IMG/VR virus record: IMGVR_UViG_3300033388_001954
Coordinates: 1-49,402 of that record
Reading direction: 5' to 3' (one strand)
Length of the DNA stretch: 49,402 bases
Source of the DNA: a virus
The notes under the pieces were generated by a model, which did no database searches, was not told where the DNA came from, and saw only the letters and a list, made by a program, of their open reading frames with translations. Positions within the stretch are counted from its first letter, which is position 1. Each line of letters opens with the position of its first letter. The translations under genes and the position numbers were made by a program. Positions 40,843-47,552 of this stretch are shown piece after piece.

Positions 40843-41087
40843 TCTTCTAGCCTCCCCATGGCGTATTGGCGGTTGCCGGTGAGGTTGCAGCTGTGGTGGG
40901 AATATTTATCACCCTCAGCCCACCAGCAGCCCATGTCAGTAAACCCAAAGATGCGATACTTCTCGTTACCGCTATAGATGCGACACCCAATAACCGGCAC
41001 TGCATCCAGGTATTTAGAGTCTTCTACGCGGGGTAACTCACCTTTCCAGTCTATGGGAAATACTTTGTAGGTGTTACTGGACATCAT
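40839..41087 (-). CDS. Hypothetical protein (82 aa)
   Basis: Beta-rich, Trp- and Tyr-rich protein (Phe-Thr-Asp-Met-Gly-Cys-Trp-Trp-Ala-Glu-Gly). The stop overlaps the hidden gene's start. GAGAGATGATG at the start offers two Met codons. No family recognised. Confidence 0.6.
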   Translation of the reverse strand: MMSSNTYKVFPIDWKGELPRVEDSKYLDAVPVIGCRIYSGNEKYRIFGFTDMGCWWAEGDKYSHHSCNLTGNRQYAMGRLEE

Positions 41088-41256
41088 CTCTCTCCTCTTC
41101 TTTGGCGGTTAATAGCTTCTTGTTATGCTTATGTTGTCGGGAACTCTGGCACCAGGGGCAGTCCCCACCAGGCCGGCAGCTCCTATCAAAGCGCTTACTG
41201 CCATAATAGGGCTTCCGGTGTTCGGCACCCTTGTTAATGGCCTTATTGAGAGACAT
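41074..41256 (-). CDS. Small zinc-site protein (60 aa)
   Basis: Strongly basic; contains Cys-Arg-Pro-Gly-Gly-Asp-Cys-Pro-Trp-Cys (27-36) and two His nearby, a likely zinc knuckle. The ATG overlaps the preceding stop and its own end overlaps the next gene. May bind nucleic acid; unproven. Confidence 0.6.
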   Translation of the reverse strand: MSLNKAINKGAEHRKPYYGSKRFDRSCRPGGDCPWCQSSRQHKHNKKLLTAKEEERDDVQ

Positions 41257-41669
41257 TACCAGCTCCTCTCATTGCTGCTACCACGTAGCTTATCCAGTTG
41301 CTGCTGCTGTATCCGTAGATGGCTACCCCCTGCTGCGGTCGGGCTTGCGGTGCCACACCACTTAGAAGCATTCCGTAAGGCGGCCTGCCAGCTCTTCATT
41401 TTATTTTTACCAACCATCCAGCCATTGCTTTCGTAATGGTCTTGGAAGCGGTTTACGTCGATGGAAAGACCCTTTTCCTGGCAGTATGATAGCAACTCCT
41501 CTTCGGTGGGTACGGCAAAACGGGTGCTACGCTTAGGTGATAGCCTCTTTTGTTGCTCTGCTATGCGCTCTACCTGTTGTTGTAATGCGTCTACCCGGTC
41601 GGATAGCTGTTGTAATAGCGGGTCACTGCCGCAACCCTTCACGATACCGATGCTTCGTGCGTCAGTCAT
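41256..41669 (-). CDS. Replication accessory (helicase-loader-like) protein (137 aa)
   Basis: The start at 41669 follows AAGGAGGTAAAGCC. A coiled-coil segment (14-43) precedes Phe-Gln-Asp-His-Tyr-Glu-Ser-Asn-Gly-Trp-Met-Val-Gly (75-87) and Met-Lys-Ser-Trp-Gln-Ala-Ala-Leu-Arg-Asn (91-100). That last motif is common in phage primosome/loader proteins that bring DnaB to DNA. Being in the same operon as the helicase supports this. Not proven. Confidence 0.65.
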   Translation of the reverse strand: MTDARSIGIVKGCGSDPLLQQLSDRVDALQQQVERIAEQQKRLSPKRSTRFAVPTEEELLSYCQEKGLSIDVNRFQDHYESNGWMVGKNKMKSWQAALRNASKWCGTASPTAAGGSHLRIQQQQLDKLRGSSNERSW

Positions 41670-41875
41670 TATGGCTTTACCTCCTTTTTTGCTTCCACAA
41701 CCTTCTTCCACTGCCATTTAGTGCTGCCGTACGCATCTCTCATGACATATTCTGCTGCCCCGCTAGTGATTGCGTAATCCTTCCACGCAAAGTGCGTGAT
41801 TACGCCACCAGCAATACAGCCTAGTAAGAGAAACGCAAACGCCAATCCTATCATTACGCTGCCTTCGTCATCCAT
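41669..41875 (-). CDS. Single-TM protein (68 aa)
   Basis: Residues 8-28 form a hydrophobic helix (Met-Ile-Gly-Leu-Ala-Phe-Ala-Phe-Leu-Leu-Leu-Gly-Cys-Ile-Ala-Gly-Gly-Val-Ile), followed by a basic C-terminus. The ATG follows GAGGTAACTATT. It may be a membrane anchor or superinfection factor; no family recognised. Confidence 0.55.
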   Translation of the reverse strand: MDDEGSVMIGLAFAFLLLGCIAGGVITHFAWKDYAITSGAAEYVMRDAYGSTKWQWKKVVEAKKEVKP

Positions 41876-41893
41876 AATAGTTACCTCTCGTCA

Positions 41894-42871
41894 TTAGTGG
41901 TTAATGTGGGCCAGTAAGGCGTTGCCACATGTAATCATCCCTCGCTCTTCTTCCTCGGAAGGTACAAACGTCAACACGTCGAAGCCGTTTGAAATTAAGT
42001 CTTGTTCAATATCTTCGTATGGTGTGAATGAGCTATATCCACCCTTAGTTCCGATAGAATTAGAGGTGCTTGCTGCGGTGTTATGGATTGGTGTCAACTT
42101 AACCATCCACCTTGTTGGGTCAAATAGATCCGCAAGCTTTTTCCCTGATATCTCGTAGCCGTCAGCTACTGCAAAATTTAGAGCGTATTTCCTACCACGC
42201 GGCTTTGGCAGCTTGTCGGCAAGGTACGAAATTCTTGCAAGGCTTGAAGAGCTACCACTAAACATCTCTTCGCGCTGCTTGTCGCATGTTGAGTTGATAC
42301 TTAGTTGTAAGCCAGCCTCACCGCCATAGGTGTCGTTTTTTACGTAATAGCACCACTCTGTGAGGTACGCCTGCAGATGCGTATTTGCGTGTGGCATCAT
42401 AGTGCTGATTACAGGGTGGATAGTGTCTGCCTGTACTCCTAGGTCATGGCTCACGAAGTAACGTAACCCCAGAGCATGGCGTAATGTATCTCGATTAAAT
42501 GTCGGCTCCCCCATCCGAGCGTAATGCACGTTAAGCCGCTTCGTTTCCGTCGCACCGCCGACAAGTAGCCCGGCTGCAACCTGCTTATTCATGTCAGCAA
42601 CAGAGGCATTTCTACCAGGGCCAACCTTGGGCACGTCACAGAATTTGCAGCCCATACTGCATCCGTACTGGCTTGAGATTGTGACAACCCATTTTTCGGT
42701 CAATGGTAGCGGTTGCCCATTTGGGACCCCTAAGAGCGGTCTGGTAATGCCAAGGAAGTCAGCTTTTATGTTAGCTTCTTTTCCGTAGTCTGCTATCGAG
42801 AGGCATTCAAGCTTCCCTTTTTGGCCATCAATAATGATTACTTGTCCTGTGGGAACATTTTGAATCTTCAT
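41894..42871 (-). CDS. RlmN-like radical SAM RNA methylase with altered active site (325 aa)
   Basis: The radical SAM cluster is Cys71-Ser-Met-Gly-Cys75-Lys-Phe-Cys78, preceded by Thr64-Ile-Ser-Ser-Gln-Tyr-Gly, which aligns with the Cys-Val-Ser-Ser-Gln-Val-Gly of RlmN. Met-Gly-Glu-Pro is at 120-123 and the carboxy end has Arg-Gly-Met-Ile-Thr-Cys315-Gly-Asn, matching the methyl-carrying Cys region. The residue that is Cys118 in E. coli RlmN is Thr64 here. RlmN/Cfr enzymes methylate A2503 of 23S rRNA and some tRNAs. The missing Cys may change the reaction. Confidence 0.8.
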   Translation of the reverse strand: MKIQNVPTGQVIIIDGQKGKLECLSIADYGKEANIKADFLGITRPLLGVPNGQPLPLTEKWVVTISSQYGCSMGCKFCDVPKVGPGRNASVADMNKQVAAGLLVGGATETKRLNVHYARMGEPTFNRDTLRHALGLRYFVSHDLGVQADTIHPVISTMMPHANTHLQAYLTEWCYYVKNDTYGGEAGLQLSINSTCDKQREEMFSGSSSSLARISYLADKLPKPRGRKYALNFAVADGYEISGKKLADLFDPTRWMVKLTPIHNTAASTSNSIGTKGGYSSFTPYEDIEQDLISNGFDVLTFVPSEEEERGMITCGNALLAHINH

Positions 42872-42901
42872 CTCTCTCTCCTTTTTTAGTGGTTAAGGGT
42901 C

Positions 42902-42921
42902 GCCCCGCCCGAAGGCGAGGC
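42902..42921 (-). other. Stable UUCG-loop hairpin between SSB-like and radical SAM genes
   Basis: On the minus strand GCCTCGCC-TTCG-GGCGGGGC forms an 8-base stem capped by a cUUCGg tetraloop. No U-tract follows, so it is not a standard terminator. It may slow transcript decay, pause polymerase or set expression of the downstream radical SAM gene relative to the SSB-like gene. Confidence 0.6.
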
Positions 42922-42936
42922 TTTCCCGTGGTGGTT

Positions 42937-42950
42937 AGGGCGATCGCCCT
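42937..42950. promoter_or_regulatory. Perfect 14-bp palindrome AGGGCGATCGCCCT
   Basis: Located 8 bases past the stop of the SSB-like gene. Could be a protein-binding site or the second hairpin of the same intergenic structure (contains the CGATCG restriction core). Confidence 0.4.
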
Positions 42951-42958
42951 AGATACCT

Positions 42959-43630
42959 CTAAAAGGCAATTTCGTCTTCATAGTCCGGGATACCACTAGT
43001 AGGTGCTTGCTGTTGTGGGGCCACATTCTGCGTAGTTTGTGGGGCCACCGCTTGCTGCGGGGGAGCCTGGTAACCACCCTGTGGAGGTGCCTGCTGGGCA
43101 GGAGCTTGCTGTGGGGCATATTGCTGCTGCGGCGGAGCCTGGGGGGCAGCCTGCTGGGCAGGAGCTTGCTGTGGAGCTGTAACCGGCTGGTAACCATTAC
43201 TAGCAGGCTGGTCGGAGTGCTGGATCTTAAGGTCAAGCCCCTTGCTGCCATCACCCTTAGTGTATTCCGTTACTAACAACGATACCGGGCGACCTTCACG
43301 GACTGCCGGCTCGAAGTCAGGCCAATGGGGGTGGGCTAACGTATAGTTACCAATGGCGGTGAGATCCTTAATGGTCCACTGCTGCGCGGAGGAACCCCAA
43401 CTCTTCGTCATGCGACGAGTGGGCATCCTCCCATGCTGGTCAGGCTGGAGGGGCTCCGGCCCGTTTGGTCCTGCAAACTCAAAGAGCTCCATGATGAGGA
43501 CGATAGCAGGATCACCTTTACGGGTTGTGGCGCTCTGTTGCCCGACGAGTTTGCCTTTGTAGTTACCGAGACGAAGGGGTGCCGTGCGTTGGTATTGCTG
43601 CTGGCCTTGGGGTGCTGGGTTGTAGGTCAT
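42959..43630 (-). CDS. Single-stranded DNA-binding-like protein with PQ-rich linker (223 aa)
   Basis: An N-terminal region (18-140) with beta-barrel-like strands (Leu-Gly-Asn-Tyr-Lys-Gly-Lys-Leu-Val-Gly, Val-Ser-Leu-Leu-Val-Thr-Glu) is followed by a Pro/Gln/Ala-rich linker (145-205) and an acidic end Pro-Asp-Tyr-Glu-Asp-Glu-Ile-Ala-Phe. That tip mimics the bacterial SSB tail (Asp-Asp-Ile-Pro-Phe) used to recruit partners. It would coat unwound DNA at the fork. The family assignment is by architecture, not by sequence match. Confidence 0.7.
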   Translation of the reverse strand: MTYNPAPQGQQQYQRTAPLRLGNYKGKLVGQQSATTRKGDPAIVLIMELFEFAGPNGPEPLQPDQHGRMPTRRMTKSWGSSAQQWTIKDLTAIGNYTLAHPHWPDFEPAVREGRPVSLLVTEYTKGDGSKGLDLKIQHSDQPASNGYQPVTAPQQAPAQQAAPQAPPQQQYAPQQAPAQQAPPQGGYQAPPQQAVAPQTTQNVAPQQQAPTSGIPDYEDEIAF

Positions 43631-43632
43631 AG

Positions 43633-44013
43633 TTATTGGTCCTTTGGGGTTGTTGATGCTGGGTTTTCTTTACCGTAGATATCGTTACTGACAGCCCTGG
43701 AGCTGCATGCTGGTAGGGATACCGCTTGGTTAATGTAACTCTGGATCGTGCCACTTCCCCAGTCAATGTAAAGATACCTGCTACCTTTTTCTTCCAGTAC
43801 CTCCTCAATAGTGAGCTTACTGGTATCTTCGATCTCCTTTTCTTTTTCTGTTACGTCTTCCTTAGCCTCCTTTATTTCCTGTTCTAGGCGCTTAATCTTT
43901 TCTTTGCGATATTCCAGGTGCTTATTGAGGCCCTTGAAGATGGCAATAACCTTCTCTTCTTTTTCCTCTTGTATTTCGTCCTTAGCGAGTACTGCTAGGT
44001 CTTTGCAATTCAC
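43633..44013 (-). CDS. Coiled-coil protein (126 aa)
   Basis: Residues about 15-75 form a charged heptad coiled coil (Glu/Lys rich). The remainder has Tyr-Leu-Tyr-Ile-Asp-Trp-Gly-Ser-Gly. Begins after the SSB-like gene's upstream region with AGGAAG before the ATG. May serve as a scaffold for replication or as a regulator. No family recognised. Confidence 0.6.
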   Translation of the reverse strand: MNCKDLAVLAKDEIQEEKEEKVIAIFKGLNKHLEYRKEKIKRLEQEIKEAKEDVTEKEKEIEDTSKLTIEEVLEEKGSRYLYIDWGSGTIQSYINQAVSLPACSSRAVSNDIYGKENPASTTPKDQ

Positions 44014-44240
44014 TTAGCTTCCTCCTTGGTATTACTATCGTCGAGGTCGCAGTATCCCGCAATCATGCCTACGATAGGGACTGGGATGCCAATAATGCGG
44101 ACTGCTTCTGCGCGGTAAGGCGCTTCGAAGTCACACTGGGTGAGCTTGTAGATATTCATAAAGAATCCTACGATTGCTAATGAAATTACTGCCAAGACAG
44201 TAATACCAACGGTTACTGATGCTGTGGGGTTGCTGCTCAT
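44010..44240 (-). CDS. Two-helix membrane protein (76 aa)
   Basis: Hydrophobic stretches at about 9-27 and 46-65, the second following Cys-Asp-Phe-Glu-Ala-Pro-Tyr-Arg-Ala-Glu. I recall similar small phage membrane proteins of unknown role. Possible superinfection-exclusion function; not proven. Acid-basic C-terminal tail overlaps the next gene by four bases. Confidence 0.6.
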   Translation of the reverse strand: MSSNPTASVTVGITVLAVISLAIVGFFMNIYKLTQCDFEAPYRAEAVRIIGIPVPIVGMIAGYCDLDDSNTKEEAK

Positions 44241-44259
44241 GATGCTACTTTTCCTTTTA

Positions 44260-44613
44260 CTAACTTACGTATGCTTTCAGGGCTGCTAATATGGTGGACT
44301 CTGAGAACTCCTTGCCGTTAATGGTGACGGTTTTTTCTGGTACTACCTCCTGAGGGCGTTCCCAGAGGAGGTCGCCTGTTTCTTTCTTGTAGAGGTCGTA
44401 TGCCTTGGGGCCTTCATAAACCTTAACAATGTCAAGCGTGTGGTCGCCACAGCAAATTAGATCCTCTTCAAAAAACTGTAGCTCACAAAATTTACCATGA
44501 AAACCACACAGGGAACCAGTAAAGCTAGTGCCATTCATGGTTTCCAGGTACAGGTAATGGTTACCCGCCCGATTCTCTAATACCATCCCCTGTTTCAAAT
44601 CACTTTTCTTCAT
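44260..44613 (-). CDS. Hypothetical protein with VTINGKE-type tail motif (117 aa)
   Basis: The end Lys-Thr-Val-Thr-Ile-Asn-Gly-Lys-Glu-Phe resembles tail sequences in paralogue 1 (Val-Thr-Val-Asn-Gly-Lys) and paralogue 3 (Val-Thr-Met-Asn-Gly-Lys) of the MKxYHxW family. A Cys-Gly-Phe-His-Gly-Lys-Phe-Cys and Cys-Cys-Gly-Asp-His segment may bind metal. The start overlaps the sigma factor stop (TAATG). Function unknown. Confidence 0.55.
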   Translation of the reverse strand: MKKSDLKQGMVLENRAGNHYLYLETMNGTSFTGSLCGFHGKFCELQFFEEDLICCGDHTLDIVKVYEGPKAYDLYKKETGDLLWERPQEVVPEKTVTINGKEFSESTILAALKAYVS

Positions 44614-45191
44614 TACGCGATCTCCCTTAGTTTTTCTACTGCTTTGTTGTAGCGCTTTAACGCGCCATTCTTACTGATTGATAACATATCGCCAATCTGC
44701 TGGAAGGTCAAGTCTTTCAGCCGTAATTCTACTACTTTTCTTTGGGGTGCTGACAGGAAGGATAAAAGGTGGGGAATGTCCTCTCTGTGGGCGGGCATTA
44801 CTATTAGGTCTGACATTGTTATCTCCGTGATGCCTGTTAGTTGTAGTTCAATTACGTCATCTGATGATATTGTGGTAGTGTCCCGCTTCCCCCGGGTGAC
44901 TGCTACCTTTTGGTGGTAGTCCCCTAACCTTCTCCTTGCTGCTGCCTTCAGGAAGGTGGCGACACCGCAGCCTTTTCGCTCGTCATAGTTCTTGATGGAT
45001 GATAACATAGCGGTAACCGCGATAGCGATGGCGTCATCATGCTCTATTGCCCACCACTTCGTAACCTCCTGCTTGATAAGTGGTACCATACTTTCTATTA
45101 ACAGACCACAAGCGTCTGTGTCCCCCTCCTTGGCGAGTACCACCACCTCCTGTTGCTGGGTAGTAGTTAGCGTTCTGCAATTATCCCACAT
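44613..45191 (-). CDS. Sigma-70 family factor (second)
   Basis: 192 aa. Region 2 is at about 40-95 (His-Asp-Asp-Ala-Ile-Ala-Ile-Ala-Val, Asn-Tyr-Asp-Glu-Arg-Lys-Gly, Ala-Thr-Phe-Leu-Lys-Ala-Ala-Ala-Arg). Region 4 is at about 140-190 (Pro-Gln-Arg-Lys-Val-Val-Glu-Leu-Arg-Leu, Thr-Phe-Gln-Gln-Ile-Gly-Asp-Met-Leu). It differs substantially from the first factor at 30986, so they may act in different phases. Both are in the leftward arm but 13 kb apart. The ATG lies 4 bases past the previous stop. Confidence 0.87.
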   Translation of the reverse strand: MWDNCRTLTTTQQQEVVVLAKEGDTDACGLLIESMVPLIKQEVTKWWAIEHDDAIAIAVTAMLSSIKNYDERKGCGVATFLKAAARRRLGDYHQKVAVTRGKRDTTTISSDDVIELQLTGITEITMSDLIVMPAHREDIPHLLSFLSAPQRKVVELRLKDLTFQQIGDMLSISKNGALKRYNKAVEKLREIA

Positions 45192-45195
45192 AATG

Positions 45196-45834
45196 TTATG
45201 ACCTTTCTTTTGTGGTTGTTAAGTTTTCCGTCCACTGGGTAGCCATAGCTACTGCTATGCCGGGGAAGGTTTTGCTTCTTTCCTTCGGAGAATTCCACGC
45301 CTTGAAGGAAGGTAGGCTGGACTGCTTCCTGGTACCATCCTTTCTTTGACCTCCCCTAGTGCTGTTGCTGCACCAGTTATGGGTTGGTGTTACCACCTCA
45401 GTTTCTCGCAGTAAAGGCAAGCCCTTAAGCCAGAGGCAAGTCTTCTTCATGAATGGATCGCCGAACTGCCATGGCTGTATAATCTGGTCGGGTTTTCGCC
45501 ATGCGGTAGAAAGCTTACCTACTGGGTTCTCGATAGCTACCCTATCGCAGCTGTCGTAAATCTTCATAACAAAATCTATTGCGGCTTGCTGCCTGCCATC
45601 TGCCACCTTCTGAGGCCATGACGGTGCGCCCGATGAGGCCAGGTGAGTGCAAGGCGGGAAAGCAATTACCATATCCCAATCTTCCATCAGCCACGCTTCT
45701 GCCAGCTGCTGCAGATGCCACCCTGGACGTCCACCACTACAGGGCAGCGGGTCGCAACTATAGGCCTCATGACCCCGCTTGCGTAGCTCCTTGGTTACTG
45801 CCTGGCTCTCTTCGCATGCTACTAGAATCCTCAT
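45196..45834 (-). CDS. Cytosine-C5-methyltransferase-like protein (212 aa)
   Basis: Motif IV appears as Pro-Pro-Cys-Thr-His-Leu (about 61-66) and motif VI as Glu-Asn-Pro-Val-Gly. The N-terminus (Met-Arg-Ile-Leu-Val-Ala-Cys-Glu-Glu-Ser) lacks the usual Phe-x-Gly-x-Gly start, and the protein is shorter than full Dcm enzymes. It may be a compact phage methylase that hides DNA from restriction or a derivative that no longer works. Start at 45834 chosen by GAGGTGAAG. Confidence 0.65.
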   Translation of the reverse strand: MRILVACEESQAVTKELRKRGHEAYSCDPLPCSGGRPGWHLQQLAEAWLMEDWDMVIAFPPCTHLASSGAPSWPQKVADGRQQAAIDFVMKIYDSCDRVAIENPVGKLSTAWRKPDQIIQPWQFGDPFMKKTCLWLKGLPLLRETEVVTPTHNWCSNSTRGGQRKDGTRKQSSLPSFKAWNSPKERSKTFPGIAVAMATQWTENLTTTKERS

Positions 45835-45847
45835 TTCTTCACCTCTG

Positions 45848-46273
45848 CTATTGTTGTGCTGCCGGCATGATGCCGTCAATTATCATTTGTGCCCATTCGA
45901 TGTGGCCAATCAGGAAACTTTCTGTGTCCTCGTAGGGGTAAGAAAGGGGCCCGATTTCTTCGTCACCCCAACCATACCTAACATTAGTTTCGTCGAGGGT
46001 TAAACCACCAAACGTCTGCTTGCAACAGGCGTACTTTCTATAGCACGAGGCCCTAACCGCCAACCACTTACATTGCGAGCTTATGCAGGCGTAGGTCGGA
46101 ACGCAATGAGGGCAGCCAGAAAAGTGGGGGTAATCCACAACCCCGCAGTATAGGTCTTTTAGTAGGGTAATATTCCTTTCATAGATCTGCCAAGCCTGCT
46201 GCATAGTGGTATCCACTAGTGCTAGCTGTTGGATTTCCTCTGGAAGTAATACGTAGAGATCCTTGGATATCAT
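45848..46273 (-). CDS. Cys-rich protein (141 aa)
   Basis: At least ten cysteines (including Cys-Pro-His-Cys at 54-57 and Cys-Ile-Ser-Ser-Gln-Cys at 63-68) indicate one or two metal sites. Helical ends flank this core. AAAGGAACC lies before the ATG. Function unknown. Confidence 0.6.
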   Translation of the reverse strand: MISKDLYVLLPEEIQQLALVDTTMQQAWQIYERNITLLKDLYCGVVDYPHFSGCPHCVPTYACISSQCKWLAVRASCYRKYACCKQTFGGLTLDETNVRYGWGDEEIGPLSYPYEDTESFLIGHIEWAQMIIDGIMPAAQQ

Positions 46274-46304
46274 GATTCTAGGTTCCTTTCTTTGATGGTT
46301 GTTG

Positions 46305-46730
46305 TTATTGTTTTGCTAGTCTGTCATATAAAATAACATTTACGGTTGCTGCTAAATTCATGCAGCCACTTGTGGGGATGTATACCCTATCTCGGCACCA
46401 GTCGGTGATGCGGGAGCCTAGCGTTGCGTCCTCCCCGCCAAAGATGTAGAAAGCCCTTGCCGGGTGCTGATACTCAGGTAGTGGTGTAGCGCCTTCTATG
46501 AGGTCCACAGCTACAGGCACGCAGTCGAAAGGTAAAACCTCACGAAGGTTAGATGGCCTAAAGAATGGTAAGTGCCGATAGCTGCACATAGTGTCGGTGT
46601 TCTGCCTCTTGAAGCGCTTGCCGGTAGCCGCTACGAAGGACGCATTATACACACCTGCTGCACGGAGTGCTGCTCCTACGTTGACGTCAAACTTAGGGTT
46701 ATCTAGCCCGATTCCGCAATATCCTCTCAT
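46305..46730 (-). CDS. SPOUT-family RNA 2'-O-methylase (TrmH/TrmL-like)
   Basis: 141 aa, the size of minimal SPOUT methylases. Motif 1 is Asn-Pro-Lys-Phe-Asp-Val-Asn-Val-Gly-Ala-Ala-Leu-Arg-Ala-Ala (11-25), motif 2 is Phe-Gly-Gly-Glu-Asp-Ala-Thr-Leu-Gly (97-105), and motif 3 is Ile-Pro-Thr-Ser-Gly-Cys-Met-Asn-Leu-Ala-Ala-Thr-Val-Asn (118-131), forming the knotted SAM site. Members methylate ribose at tRNA wobble positions (TrmL) or rRNA. The target of this one is unknown. Rare in phages to my knowledge. Confidence 0.82.
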   Translation of the reverse strand: MRGYCGIGLDNPKFDVNVGAALRAAGVYNASFVAATGKRFKRQNTDTMCSYRHLPFFRPSNLREVLPFDCVPVAVDLIEGATPLPEYQHPARAFYIFGGEDATLGSRITDWCRDRVYIPTSGCMNLAATVNVILYDRLAKQ

Positions 46731-46984
46731 TTCTTCACCTTCTCTACTTTATTGTTGTTGCATCCAAAGCGGTGGCAAGTTAAGGTACCGTCATCGCCAT
46801 CTTCCCATACTCGTCGGTTACTGCCACAGGTGCTGCAGGCTGGTAACGCCAGGTCCTGGTGGCATTCCTCGCAGTAGTTATCACCTTCATAGGTGAGGAT
46901 GCTGTCGTTACCGCAGCCACAACAGGGTGGCGGGTCCGGTAGCCAATAGTCGGGATGCTCCATTATGATAGGTGGTCCATACAT
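46727..46984 (-). CDS. Double zinc-ribbon protein (85 aa)
   Basis: Cys-Cys-Gly-Cys-Gly (20-24), Cys-Glu-Glu-Cys (38-41), Cys-Ser-Thr-Cys-Gly (50-54) and Cys-His-Arg-Phe-Gly-Cys (70-75) form two four-Cys sites. The stop overlaps the SPOUT gene start (ATGA). AAAGGATAA precedes the ATG; an in-frame ATG at 46963 is possible. Coupling to the SPOUT methylase hints at a partner role in RNA binding. Confidence 0.6.
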   Translation of the reverse strand: MYGPPIIMEHPDYWLPDPPPCCGCGNDSILTYEGDNYCEECHQDLALPACSTCGSNRRVWEDGDDGTLTCHRFGCNNNKVEKVKK

Positions 46985-47029
46985 GGTGGGGTTATTATCC
47001 TTTTGCTACAGTCATTTTGTGTATATCCA

Positions 47030-47308
47030 TTACTGTGATACCTCTTGGCTAGTCATTGCTAACGCTGCACCAACTACCGTTTTCGTCATCTCATGCGACT
47101 CCTTTACTTGCTTATCCAGGTCGGCAGAGTGACCAGCAGAGATAGCTTTTGAGGATTTATATACCTCATCAGATATTTCCAAAAGAGCATGACCAATGAA
47201 TTTATTGCCAACGTTGAAAAAATTTACTGACATATCCCGCAATTCACGGGCGACTTCGTTGAGGTTTTTAGTTTCGTCAAATACAATGTCTAAGAATTTC
47301 TTTTTCAT
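47030..47308 (-). CDS. Hypothetical helical protein (92 aa)
   Basis: The ATG at 47308 overlaps the previous stop (ATGA) and has AGGT 8 nt upstream; longer starts at 47323 and 47365 lack good ribosome sites. Basic start (Met-Lys-Lys-Lys) then helical with no cysteine. No family recognised. Confidence 0.55.
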   Translation of the reverse strand: MKKKFLDIVFDETKNLNEVARELRDMSVNFFNVGNKFIGHALLEISDEVYKSSKAISAGHSADLDKQVKESHEMTKTVVGAALAMTSQEVSQ

Positions 47309-47514
47309 TTTTGTACCTGCCATGCTGTTGCCCCGCGTACCATTGCTTGGGAGTAGTTGAACCACAACTGTGAATTGTAGCCTGTTTTCTTTGTTGTATA
47401 AGTAGTGACTGTCGGGCTTCCGTAGGGCTCCCAGCCGTCTTTCAGGTGTTCGTTGACGGCATCATTGAGCTCACCTTGAGTTCCGCATAGGAGTTTGTAT
47501 TCGTTCTTTGTCAT
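47305..47514 (-). CDS. DUF1737-like small protein (69 aa)
   Basis: Leu-Lys-Asp-Gly-Trp-Glu-Pro-Tyr-Gly-Ser-Pro (about 24-34) and Tyr-Ser-Gln-Ala-Met-Val-Arg (54-60) are the signature of DUF1737, a widespread bacterial/phage family of unknown function. GAGATGACAAA precedes the frame. It sits just upstream (in transcription) of the coiled gene and downstream of the tRNA-like gene. Confidence 0.7.
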   Translation of the reverse strand: MTKNEYKLLCGTQGELNDAVNEHLKDGWEPYGSPTVTTYTTKKTGYNSQLWFNYSQAMVRGATAWQVQK

Positions 47515-47552
47515 CTCATATTATCCATTTGCTGTTCCTTGGTTAAGGGTTC

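Noticed and set aside
43007-43276. Leu/Trp-rich membrane-like frame opposite the SSB-like linker
   Set aside because: It arises from reading the Pro/Gln repeat in the opposite strand; low complexity shadow.
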